Shown piece by piece: positions 15,099 to 22,981 of a DNA stretch of 32,333 bases. The DNA is from Gammaproteobacteria bacterium. GTDB lineage: Bacteria; Pseudomonadota; Gammaproteobacteria; Arenicellales; Arenicellaceae. Location of the stretch: assembly GCA_017854775.1 (NCBI GenBank), contig JAFMHC010000028.1:1-32333 (forward strand), written 5' to 3'. Position numbers and translations under genes: made by a program. The notes beneath the pieces are model-generated. The model saw only the letters and a program-made list of their open reading frames with translations, had not been told where the DNA came from and made no database searches. Every line of letters starts with the position of its first letter. Positions within the stretch are counted from its first letter, which is position 1.

Positions 15099-15644
15099 AT
15101 GAAACAAACGATTGTTCTAGCACTCTTGGTTCTGTGGTCTATGTCATCTTCTGCGTTGGAGATAGGATCTATCGCCCCTGATTTTACTCTGCAAGGCTCG
15201 GATGGCAAAACATATAGTTTATCGGACTTTCGAGGCAAGCAATCAGTTGTGCTTGCTTGGTTCCCAAAAGCCTATACAGGAGGGTGCACAATTGAATGTA
15301 AGTCGCTTTCTGAGAATGGCCATCTACTGAAAAAATTCACGGTCACTTATTTTATGGTAAGTGTTGACCCGATTGAGAAAAATATAGGGTTTGCTCAGCA
15401 GCAAGAAGCGGACTTCCCATTGCTTAGTGACCCAACTACGAACACAGCACAGCAGTACGGTGTGCTGAGGGAAAACGGTACCGCCGCTCGACACACGTTT
15501 TATATAGGCCGGGATGGTAAAATTTTGGCCATCGATAGAAATGTAAAACCAGCAACCTCAGCGGAAGATATGGCCACAATGCTGGCTGAGTTGGAAACAC
15601 CTCTTGTGGATACACAACTAAGCTCAACACCCATAACCAACTAA
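15099..15644 (+). CDS. Exported Bcp/AhpC-type peroxiredoxin
   Basis: This 181-residue thiol peroxidase has a signal peptide (about 1-20, ending SSAL), so it acts in the periplasm. It would reduce peroxides with a thiol donor. The active-site motif is P56-x3-T60-x2-C63 (PKAYTGGC), with a second Cys at 67 (CTIEC) in the position expected for a Bcp-like resolving Cys. Other landmarks are [39 protein letters not shown] and [11 protein letters not shown]. The frame opens at 15078, but ATG 15099 starts the signal peptide. The last ten codons are supplied by a dispersed repeat: the reading frame ends inside it. Confidence 0.85.
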   Translation: MKQTIVLALLVLWSMSSSALEIGSIAPDFTLQGSDGKTYSLSDFRGKQSVVLAWFPKAYTGGCTIECKSLSENGHLLKKFTVTYFMVSVDPIEKNIGFAQQQEADFPLLSDPTTNTAQQYGVLRENGTAARHTFYIGRDGKILAIDRNVKPATSAEDMATMLAELETPLVDTQLSSTPITN

Positions 15645-15717
15645 GCTGGATACCCATAACTAGCTTCAATATAGAGCAATGAATTGGCGTTGATTTTAAT
15701 GAGTGTGTCCAAGTAAG
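15615..15717 (+). repeat. Dispersed repeat, best full copy, overlapping a gene end
   Basis: A first left end (CAACTAAGCTCAACACCCAT, 15615-15634) lies inside the peroxiredoxin gene. A second follows (CAACTAAGCTGGATACCCAT, from 15639) and continues through TAGCTTCAATATAGAGCAATG and TTGGCGTTGATTTTAATG to the right end GTGTGTCCAAGTAAG (15703-15717). It is the most regular full-length unit. Confidence 0.78.
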
Positions 15718-15747
15718 AACGCTCGTTTAATTAGCGTACCCGCACTC

Positions 15748-16404
15748 TCATAGGCTAGGGCGGTAATCTGTACCTCTGGCGATTTGCGACCACTGACGAA
15801 TATGTGGCGCAGTGTCGTCTAGCCAGCGGGCCTGGCTATTTTCAATAACTAAAATTTCCTCCCACTTTGCACCTACTTCACCCTGGTCCGCGTGCGGTTT
15901 TACTAACCACAAACCATCATGTGCTGGATGGTCAGAGGTCTGCATATTGTTCCATAATGGGCTGCTCCGGCCTAAACCACGTTGCGCAAGGCTATCCTTA
16001 AACTTAAACCATGTTAGCGATACCGCATCGAAGCCTTGCAACCTCAGGTTAAAGGGGATGTTGGGTGATTTGATAGCTCGATGACCCAAGACCTCGCCTG
16101 GATGCTTTATGTGAACCGGCTCATAGCCTGCTGATGGCAGGCTGTCGCGATACTGAGCAAGGTGTTGCATCATCTGTTGATGGTCTGCGTTCTCAGCAAA
16201 ACAAAAGCTGTACGAGGTGCCGACTAAAAAGCGGGAAAACAGCGGGGCCGCATCTAGGATTACACTGTCGCCTTTCGCTAAGGTTTTTGATTTTGGGAAA
16301 AAGTTACCTACTTTCCACTTGCCTGGCAATGCCGTACGCTCGCCAAACAGCACAACGGGTAAGTGAAAAAAAGAATCTGCACCTTCTTTTTGATATGCGC
16401 TGAC
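15748..16404 (-). pseudogene. Decayed M24-family metallopeptidase (Xaa-Pro peptidase-like)
   Basis: Read on the minus strand, the frame runs back to a stop at 16405-16407 and encodes AYQKEGADSFFHLPVVLFGE, RTALPGKW, AKGDSVILDAAPLF, SYSFCFAEN, HPGEVLGHRA and WEEILVIENSQARWLDD. These are recognisable pieces of M24 (pita-bread) peptidases. The N-terminal part is missing, the first usable start is a GTG at 16353, and the step from LAQYRDS to SAGYEPVH looks like an in-frame internal deletion. Several metal-ligand regions cannot be placed, so activity is unlikely. It lies between a repeat copy and a second broken gene. Confidence 0.6.
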
Positions 16405-16562
16405 CTAGGCTTCATTTGTCCTGCTATTTGAGAGGTATTCATCTACGTCACAGCAAGAACTTCGGGGCCGTAGGACAGTCATCAGGTCAACTAGACATCT
16501 GCCACGAAGATGCAGTATTGTCACACTATTCAATTTATGTCAATTTTATCGCTAACCACATT

Positions 16563-17995
16563 ATGATCATAGTAAGAGCTGTTTGTTTCTGGCTTATCTT
16601 TCCAACGCTGTTGTTCTCAACCGTATCTCAGGCCAAGGTGCGCAATGAGACAGTAACCTTGGACGTCTACTGCGGTGCTGGAGACGAGATCGACTTTAAT
16701 GGGTTGGCTTATTTCTGTTATGTCGATCAATCGAAGGTCGCGCAGCTCTATCGCGCCAATGGACAGCAGACGAGCTGGCAGGCTATGACCGGCTTCAAAA
16801 CTGGTTCGGCTACCGGATTGCGTGTCGTGTTCAAAACTGAGCGCGCACTTTTTTTCACCGTATTGCGCGGTAACAAGTGGCATCTGTTTAAAACAAATGG
16901 TCAGCCGGTGACCATCAGGATCTGGGTGTGTATGAGGGGAGTGGCAGAACGCTTGATCTAATTGCCAGCGATTCCGGCATTCATTATTTGCGTTCGGGCA
17001 ACGCCCTTTTCGCGGCTAATGAAGATACGGCACAAATAAAGTTTATTGCCTGGACCACGCGAGATGCTGGACTCTATCGATCCGATGTGGTGTACCAAAA
17101 CGGGTATCTCTATTACGTGACCTCAAATTCGCCAGGTTACTGGAATTTGGTTGAGCGTGTTAACAAGAACGGTAAGCGAGAGTTATTGCGAGAATTTCCA
17201 GGTGATACAGATACTGTCATATCTCCAATTATTACCAGTGCTGGTTTTACCTTTGCCAATCGCGTTGGACAGTTTTTCGTCAACGCTATGGGTGCAGTAC
17301 AGGAGAAAAATGTCGTTGGATTTCCGGTAGGAAAAGTGGGTTCAACATTCTTAGTTTGGAGTTACGGCGGTGAACTCGGAGCGACCAAAGACTTTGATGT
17401 GGTCACGCCGCTGGGGAGTTCCGACTTAGATTTTACCTACATACAATTTGTTGAACTTGGAAATTCCGCAATTACTCGTTGCTGCTCAGGTCAGTACGTT
17501 GTCTCCGATGGGACCGCATCGGGTACCGTTACTGCTCCGGGCACACCGCTTTTTGATACTGTTCAAGAGGACGTCGGGATGCTGGTGAAACGGGGCACTA
17601 ACCAGCTTCACTTTCTTGATAAAGACCGCCCCCGGCAGTCAACATTAATAGCTCAGTTTGACGGTGACATTGCTTACGCTCTGGTAAGAGATCAAAGCTC
17701 TTACTATGTGATAACCGAAAATGAAGAAGGGGGCACTTCGAAAGTATGGCGAGCGTACCGCGATGGCCGCAGGCCAATGCTTTTACGCAGCACAACTAGG
17801 CTCATCTCATTTGCCAGAACCGAAGGGCAGCGGTTGTACTTTGGTGAACAAGCCTTTGGCTTAAGCTTTGACAAGGCGGACCTTTGGCACAGTGATGGCA
17901 CACCAGGTTTCACTTACGTGCTCAAGGATACGACGATTGAGTTACCACGGCTAGATTGGCTCCCAGCGGTTCTAGACATTATCAATGGCGACTGA
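16563..17995 (+). pseudogene. Frameshifted exported protein, possible beta-propeller
   Basis: Two overlapping frames together encode about 476 residues: a signal peptide from ATG 16563 (ending SQA), then repeating strands such as AQLYRANGQQ and WHLFKTNGQPV, and after a one-base frame change near 16911-16920 the continuation LGVYEGSGRTLDLIA to the end. Motifs such as DLWHSDGTPG resemble the ELWxxDGT repeats of bacterial beta-propeller-like proteins. The join needs a -1 shift, so one base was probably lost, by mutation or sequencing error. No slippery heptamer with a following structure is evident. The protein would be periplasmic or on the surface. The function is unknown. Confidence 0.6.
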
Positions 17996-18018
17996 CAAGC
18001 AGTGAACTAGGTTGAGGA

Positions 18019-18097
18019 ACTAAGCTGGACGCGCTTAGCTAGCTTTAATATATATCAAAGATTTGTCGTTGCTCTTAACTGGGTGTTCACGTATATG
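18019..18097 (+). repeat. Dispersed repeat, full length, last copy of the array
   Basis: It runs from ACTAAGCTGGACGCG through TAGCTTTAATATATATCAAAG and TTGTCGTTGCTCTTAACTG to the right end GGGTGTTCACGTATATG. Its core TTAATATATATCAA (18043-18056) retains an FNR-like dyad. It begins about 25 bases after the preceding stop. Downstream (18098-18371) no further copy or gene is seen before the second DUF4920 gene, only the diverged upstream flank that this gene shares with copy 1. Confidence 0.72.
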
Positions 18098-18371
18098 ACT
18101 CTCGACGGTGCTCATAACTAGTTTGTGAGTGAGCATCGTAGCCACACAAAAATACGTGTCACCTAGCCAATGGCTATTGAGACAAAAGGACTGTTATTGT
18201 CGAACGGTTGCAGCAGATTATTAATCGAAAGTGTTGGTTGGTAGTGTTAGTTGATCGTGTCGATCAGAATGAACCTGTCTTACGATGTGCTCAGAAAAAG
18301 TGAGGGGTCATCATAATAGTTGATTCAATCATGCTAAGCTTGAAACAATTTCTACAAGGTTGTACTCCACA

Positions 18372-18854
18372 ATGATTAATAAATTTGCACTGTTTTTTAC
18401 TCTTTCTATTATTTGCCTTAGCACGGCCAACTCTGATGTAATTCGCCTCTCGGAGCCAGTGCAAAAAGACGCAACGACTGAGACTTATGGCGAGCCATTG
18501 TCAACGATACCTCAAGTCGTGGAGTTGAAAGTGCTTTTGACATCACCAGAAGAGCATCTTAGTAAATCATTTTCAGTAACCACTCAAGTGGCGAAAGTTT
18601 GCCAGAAAAAAGGCTGTTTCTTTATTGCACAAGAGGGCTCTGAAATAATTCGGGTGGCGTTTAAAGACTATGGTTTTTTTGTACCCACTGACATCGGTGG
18701 CAAGACAGTCACGCTTGTGGGCGAGTTGATTGCGCATCAACGCACAGCGAGCCAAGCTAAGCATTTTTCCAAAGATTTAGGTGAAAGCAGTGCTCTAGAA
18801 AGCGGCTTCACATACGAAATAGTGGCTACCTCGGTACGCATTCCGATTAACTAG
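18372..18854 (+). CDS. DUF4920 family exported protein (copy 2)
   Basis: This is a 160-residue paralogue of the protein at 1844-2326, differing at about 18 positions, mostly in the signal peptide and in surface-type substitutions. The signature VCQKKGCFF, KDYGFFVPTDIGGK and VGELIAHQRTA are unchanged, so both are probably functional. The signal peptide ends near STANS. A TTG at 18360 is in frame, but the ATG at 18372 matches the paralogue. The upstream flank TTCAATCATGCTAAGCTT corresponds to the flank at 1796, showing that the duplication carried DNA beyond the gene. It sits just outside the last repeat copy. Confidence 0.85.
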   Translation: MINKFALFFTLSIICLSTANSDVIRLSEPVQKDATTETYGEPLSTIPQVVELKVLLTSPEEHLSKSFSVTTQVAKVCQKKGCFFIAQEGSEIIRVAFKDYGFFVPTDIGGKTVTLVGELIAHQRTASQAKHFSKDLGESSALESGFTYEIVATSVRIPIN

Positions 18855-19177
18855 GTCATCATCAAGGGGGCATGTCAGGTTCAGTCTAACCGGACTAATA
18901 ACAGGGAGTATAACTATTGCCCAGATTATTTCTGGATCTGGGAGCTAACTTAAGCAGAAAATGAGACTGAGCAGCATTGTGTGCTTGGGTTTAATTGAGG
19001 CTGAGTAAACTATATTCCGGCGATGTATATTTCGGAGTTGTATATTGAATTATATTAAGAGCCCGCTCATGTCTCTCTACATCCTGAAATCTGATTTTCA
19101 AATTAACTAGACGTGACCGCCAGAACGTTAGATGGATTACCTCCTATTCAACCCCGAAACTCAGTGACGCTTTGAAA
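18855..19177. other. Intergenic region without recognisable features
   Basis: These 323 bases hold no open frame, clear terminator or repeat copy. GTCTAACCGGAC near 18885 recalls CCTAACCGGAC at 8913, but the shared stretch is too short to name. Confidence 0.3.
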
Positions 19178-20533
19178 ATGAAATCATTAATATGTGTTGT
19201 CTTGCTAATATCAACTGTCTTACCTAGCCTAGCCTATTCAGCCTCGTATTCTGATTATCGGCGTTTGCTTAAAAAAATTGAATCTAATCAAAGCTTGATT
19301 GCCGATGATCAAGCTTTTATAAACCTGTTAGGTGAAGAGCAATTTATACCTGAAATTGCTCTTCTAAAGTCCAACAAAAATATCAGTGCCGTGCAAACGA
19401 AATGGTTGAAATTTGCCATTCCTAACGATGAAATCATTTACGATTTTTTAGAAAAAAGAATTACCAAAGCACTGGAAAGAAACGATGATGCTGTTCCGCC
19501 TAAAGGAGGACGAGCACGGCACTATTCTTGGTATTGGGGTTACTACGGCAGGGCGGCTATTAATATGTATTCGGTAACTAAAAAGAGGAAGTTTTTAGAT
19601 TTAGCCTCAGAGAGTTACGCTCGGTTACTTGAGTTTCGCGATGACCGTTTAGAACTGACTGATGATCGTAGAGATGAGATTGTACCGTCATGGGGAACTC
19701 TCTATAAAAATGGACTACGAGGCAATGAGGTCACGACAGCCGGACTTGTCTCTTTACCTGCGTGCGAATTTCTCCAAGTTGTTAATAATGACCCCGAACT
19801 GAAAGATATTTATGCCGAGCAGATAAGCTATTACGTAAAAACTGTGAATGAAACCTTGTCTTATTTTTTTGATGAGATGCTTTATAACGAAAATAATGGT
19901 GGTTACTTTCGGCACAAATTGGAAAATTATCTAGAACCTTTCAATCATTCTAATATCTATGCGGCTGCACTAGTTCGATGCCTCCCATTCAGCCAAGATA
20001 AGGTAAAACAAGAATCGGTAATACAGGCTATTTCAAATTATTATAAGCAAGCGATCACAGTTCTCGATAATCAAAGTTATTCTTGGCCCTACTCTGCAGA
20101 ATCTCGTTATTCGTGGCTCTACTTTCTAAATCCTAATAAAAAGACACCAAAATCTGAAGCTATTTGGAAGGCAGGAGTAACCATAGAGCTGCCAATTGCT
20201 GCGCATCATGCGGGAATTGTATTTGATCAAAATGACATTGATCATATTGCCAATGTTTTACTAAAAAATGTAGTGAGAGACGATGGTAAACTAAATCGGT
20301 CAATTGGCTTGGATGGGACGCGGACAGTCAAAGACTCTAGTGCCTTAGGGTTTATATCGATCTGGTTGTATATCCCAGATACTGAAGAGAAAATAAGGAC
20401 GAAAATTGAAAACATATTTAAACAGAATCCTGAAAAATTCCCACACGGCTGGTTTGGCGGAGCTCGCTCAATGATCATGGGTATGACCCACTATCTGAAA
20501 CTAAATGCGATGAAAGATAGCAAAGCAATCTAG
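19178..20533 (+). CDS. Exported alpha-helical protein, possibly toroid-fold
   Basis: This 451-residue protein has a signal peptide (about 1-22, ending AYSASY). The chain is rich in paired helices with aromatic residues (HYSWYWGYYGRAAINMYSV, KFLDLASESYARLL, HSNIYAAALVRCL, YSWPYSAESRYSWLYF, SAIWKAGVTIEL-like, IMGMTHYLKL). This pattern is reminiscent of (alpha/alpha) toroid enzymes acting on polysaccharides, such as uronyl epimerase or six-hairpin families, but I see no diagnostic motif and do not assign one. The start at 19178 gives a normal signal peptide. The TTG two codons earlier is less likely. The ribosome binding site is weak. The next gene, a signal peptidase, starts 168 bases later on the same strand. 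Confidence 0.6.
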   Translation: MKSLICVVLLISTVLPSLAYSASYSDYRRLLKKIESNQSLIADDQAFINLLGEEQFIPEIALLKSNKNISAVQTKWLKFAIPNDEIIYDFLEKRITKALERNDDAVPPKGGRARHYSWYWGYYGRAAINMYSVTKKRKFLDLASESYARLLEFRDDRLELTDDRRDEIVPSWGTLYKNGLRGNEVTTAGLVSLPACEFLQVVNNDPELKDIYAEQISYYVKTVNETLSYFFDEMLYNENNGGYFRHKLENYLEPFNHSNIYAAALVRCLPFSQDKVKQESVIQAISNYYKQAITVLDNQSYSWPYSAESRYSWLYFLNPNKKTPKSEAIWKAGVTIELPIAAHHAGIVFDQNDIDHIANVLLKNVVRDDGKLNRSIGLDGTRTVKDSSALGFISIWLYIPDTEEKIRTKIENIFKQNPEKFPHGWFGGARSMIMGMTHYLKLNAMKDSKAI

Positions 20534-20701
20534 AGAGTCTCGTGAATTAGATGACTGGGAAAAATACTGTCAGGTCTGCTTTTTGCCAAATTCAATTAGC
20601 TGTTTTAGACAGTAACTAGAAGAGGCATTGTAAAAAGAATGAAGTTTAAAAACCTCACGATAAATAGTAATTGCTCGATCAACTAATTGGTAACTTTATC
20701 T

Positions 20702-21547
20702 ATGAATGAAAATGTAAATCATGGCGACACTAAAAATAGGTCTCCGTTTGTTGCTGGAATTTTGGGGATATTATCACCAGGATTGGGACTACTCTATGCA
20801 GGGAAGGGCCGTATGGCTCTGTTAACACCTATTTTTATGCTGCTGTTGATTGCAATACTTTCATGGTCTAGGTTGATACTTTTACCCGTAGGATATTGGT
20901 TGTTAATTGCAGGCTCAATTGTGTTTGTGGTAGGCGCAATTGTTGTCGCATGTAGGTATGCAGGCATGGCAACTGCCGTGCCGAAAAATTGGTACCAACG
21001 CTGGTATATTTACATACTTTTCATTGTAGTGGTACAAGCCGGTTTTATGGTTATGGAGGGTAATTCACGGTCTACGATATTTGGTTTTGAAACCCACCGT
21101 ATTCCATCGGTGTCTATGCAGCCCATATTGGTTCCAGGAGACTTTATTCTAGCCGACAGTTGGGCGTATGCATCGCAGGCGATTGAAGTTGGGGATGTTG
21201 TAACATTTGATTACCCATCTAGGCCGAGTCAAGTCTGGATAAAGAGAGTGATCGGCCTGCCTGGTGACAAGGTTGAGATAATAAATGGTGTCGTGATGGT
21301 GTCTGGTGTAAAACTCGATGAGCCTTATATAGACATGGACAATAATATACGTACAGCAAATAGCCCATATTCGACTGTTGTTCCTCAGGGGCAGTATTTT
21401 GTACTAGGTGATAACCGAGATAATAGTGCTGATAGCCGAATGTGGGGCTTTGTGCCTCACGAAAATATTCGTGCAAAACTCGTCAATATTTGGTTTGCGC
21501 TCGATAAAAACGGAATTCAATTTGAACGGATTGGATTAGTTAACTAG
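20702..21547 (+). CDS. lepB-like: Signal peptidase I with extra N-terminal membrane domain
   Basis: This is a 281-residue type I signal peptidase. The N-terminal half is unusual: residues 15-120 hold several hydrophobic segments, beginning FVAGILGILSPGLGLLYAGK, a motif of short membrane domains found before some signal peptidases. The catalytic part follows: IPSVSMQP with the nucleophile Ser at about 138, WIKRVIGLPGD with the general-base Lys at about 181, and LGDNRDNSADSRMWGFV (box E). It would cleave signal peptides at the outer face of the inner membrane. It is probably an accessory paralogue, since the housekeeping lepB usually sits with lepA and rnc, which are absent here. Start chosen at ATG 20702. 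The ribosome binding site is poor. Confidence 0.85.
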   Translation: MNENVNHGDTKNRSPFVAGILGILSPGLGLLYAGKGRMALLTPIFMLLLIAILSWSRLILLPVGYWLLIAGSIVFVVGAIVVACRYAGMATAVPKNWYQRWYIYILFIVVVQAGFMVMEGNSRSTIFGFETHRIPSVSMQPILVPGDFILADSWAYASQAIEVGDVVTFDYPSRPSQVWIKRVIGLPGDKVEIINGVVMVSGVKLDEPYIDMDNNIRTANSPYSTVVPQGQYFVLGDNRDNSADSRMWGFVPHENIRAKLVNIWFALDKNGIQFERIGLVN

Positions 21548-21580
21548 CGAGTCGACTTTGCTGTATTTTTAACAAAGAAA

Positions 21581-21601
21581 GGCGTGCTGCCAAAGCGCGC
21601 C
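21581..21601. terminator. Bidirectional terminator between convergent genes
   Basis: GGCGTGCT (21581-21588) pairs with AGCGCGCC (21594-21601), with one G-T wobble, around loop GCCAA. An A-rich tract on the left gives a T-rich tail for the minus-strand dodecin transcript. The plus-strand side has only a weak tail. Confidence 0.6.
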
Positions 21602-21629
21602 TCTCTACTGTATATTTACGGCTTTGACT

Positions 21630-21836
21630 CTAATCGTCGTTTAAAACGAAGCTAACTTTCATTTTGACTATAAATTGATCAACTTTACCGTCCTTAATAC
21701 TGACTTCTTGGTCCTTTACCCACGCGCCTGTGACGTTCTTAAGAGTTTTACATGCTCTTTCGATGCCTTTTTCTACAGCGGCTTCAAAACTTTTTTTCGA
21801 TGATGAGGAAATTTCGGTTACTCGTGCGACAGTCAT
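21630..21836 (-). CDS. Dodecin family flavin-binding protein
   Basis: This is a 68-residue dodecin, a small protein that forms a hollow 12-mer and stores flavin (FMN/riboflavin) to limit photochemical damage. Family features are the start MTVARVTEISSSSKKSFEAAV, the long helix EKGIERACKTLKNVTG, the Trp-containing AWVKDQEV strand (position of the isoalloxazine-stacking aromatic) and the final FIVKMKVSFVL strand. The length is typical. The ATG at 21836 is preceded by AGGAT on its strand. It converges on the signal peptidase gene and shares the terminator at 21581-21601. Confidence 0.92.
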   Translation of the reverse strand: MTVARVTEISSSSKKSFEAAVEKGIERACKTLKNVTGAWVKDQEVSIKDGKVDQFIVKMKVSFVLNDD

Positions 21837-21862
21837 ATTTTCATCCTAGATTAGTGGTTTGA

Positions 21863-21882
21863 TTAGCGATTTTAATCGCTAA
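21863..21882. promoter_or_regulatory. Perfect 9-bp palindrome upstream of dodecin
   Basis: TTAGCGATT (21863-21871) and AATCGCTAA (21874-21882) form a perfect dyad separated by TT, starting 27 bases upstream of the dodecin ATG. The position suits an operator overlapping the promoter. A hairpin in the dodecin leader is the alternative. Confidence 0.4.
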
Positions 21883-22017
21883 CGAATTGGTTTTCTTTTT
21901 CGGAACTACGTTGAGTATATCGACCGAAACGGCAGTCGATCGTTATTTTTTGTGAAACATATGAGCTGAAGATACTCATCAATTTCCTGTAACCACAGAT
22001 AGTGAGGGGTTAGCGTT

Positions 22018-22206
22018 ATGAAGACATTACCGTATGTGAATCCATGTTGTCCGGGGTTTGAGGTAACAGACATTCAATGTGATGATTGCAATTCGAGTGA
22101 TAAGCTTTGTCGCTCGTGTCGAGGAACTGGTCAGAATCTGCGCTTGAGTAAATGCGATAATTGCGCTGCCGTTATCGATAATTCTGAAATAGATTATGAT
22201 TGTTAG
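22018..22206 (+). CDS. Small zinc-ribbon-like CxxC protein
   Basis: This 62-residue protein has three CxxC motifs (CDDC at 21-24, CRSC at 31-34, CDNC at 46-49), plus C10, C11 and C62. The second continues as CRSCRGTGQ, a CxxCxGxG repeat like those of the DnaJ central zinc domain, so zinc binding is likely. The family is not recognised. A strong ribosome binding site, GAGGGG (22002-22007), precedes the ATG. It stands alone between dodecin and the DUF6915 gene. It could act as a zinc sink or a small adaptor, but that is a guess. Confidence 0.6.
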   Translation: MKTLPYVNPCCPGFEVTDIQCDDCNSSDKLCRSCRGTGQNLRLSKCDNCAAVIDNSEIDYDC

Positions 22207-22366
22207 GGGCCTTTTTGATAGGTACAAATAAACGAATAGAAAGCGTTGCATAAACTGGCGAGGTTTAGAAATCTTACTGGGGCAAGTATTTTAACAATCA
22301 ATAAAATCAAATTTTTAGCAATCCCTGCCAGGCTTAGGCCTGAATAAAACCATGAGCCAATAAGAT

Positions 22367-22978
22367 TTGAATGCTACCAAACATTGTAAAATTTCAGTAC
22401 GTCGCTGGGGCGGAATAGATGACGATTATCGAGCCGTTCATGATTTCATAGACAGCACTAAAGTGCTGTGCGCGGATAGTAGGCATCGAATTTTTCATAC
22501 GATGTGGGCTGTAAATTACATCATTGTTCCGTTGTTTGGGGATACTATTGTTAATAGCGACGGGGTAAATGTTGATGTTAAGGATCTATGTGAGCGCGAT
22601 CATTTATTGGTTGATTACGCTAATAAATTTATTCCCACACTAAATGATTTTGTTTGTGCTATCGAGATAGACTCCAGTTCAATACGACAGCCAATTGAAA
22701 GGCTTCATAGCCATTACTCCAGCAACCCGCTCTTGAGTAATCTCCTGCTTTCTCCACTCGATATTACCGGTAAGTTTGAATCACTGTTATTGACTCATAA
22801 CAGTTGGTTTTTAAATACGATTGCAACGCGTTTGTTTGACATCGAAAGGCGGTTGATCGATTTTGAAATCGCACCGGATATCACATTTGAAAATATGCGA
22901 TTTGAATCGTGGATGGATAATGGTTTGACTTATCCTCCTAGCGCAAAAAAATTACAAACTATAACTAATAGGAATTAG
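22367..22978 (+). CDS. DUF6915-domain protein
   Basis: The first 100 of 203 residues match DUF6915: HCKISVRRWGGIDDDYRAVHDFIDSTK, DSRHRIFHT, FGDTIVNSDGVNVDVKDLCERDH and FIPTLNDFV correspond to family blocks around a conserved Arg-His pair and an NSDG motif. The rest (110-203) is not recognised. The only in-frame start upstream of the conserved block is TTG at 22367, following an in-frame TAA, so a TTG start is proposed. The ribosome binding site is poor. The stop is three bases before the next ATG, so the two genes form a translationally coupled pair. Function unknown. Confidence 0.65.
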   Translation: MNATKHCKISVRRWGGIDDDYRAVHDFIDSTKVLCADSRHRIFHTMWAVNYIIVPLFGDTIVNSDGVNVDVKDLCERDHLLVDYANKFIPTLNDFVCAIEIDSSSIRQPIERLHSHYSSNPLLSNLLLSPLDITGKFESLLLTHNSWFLNTIATRLFDIERRLIDFEIAPDITFENMRFESWMDNGLTYPPSAKKLQTITNRN

Positions 22979-22981
22979 CAA

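Noticed and set aside
16911-16930. Programmed -1 frameshift in the exported protein
   Set aside because: No slippery heptamer or stimulating structure is visible at the join. A simple base loss is more economical.
1672-18097. Canonical integron attC sites
   Set aside because: The repeat consensus has no conserved GTTRRRY or RYYYAAC core at its ends. GTTGGGC and GTTGAGC occur only in the diverged copy at 13408-13510. No integrase gene is present in the window.
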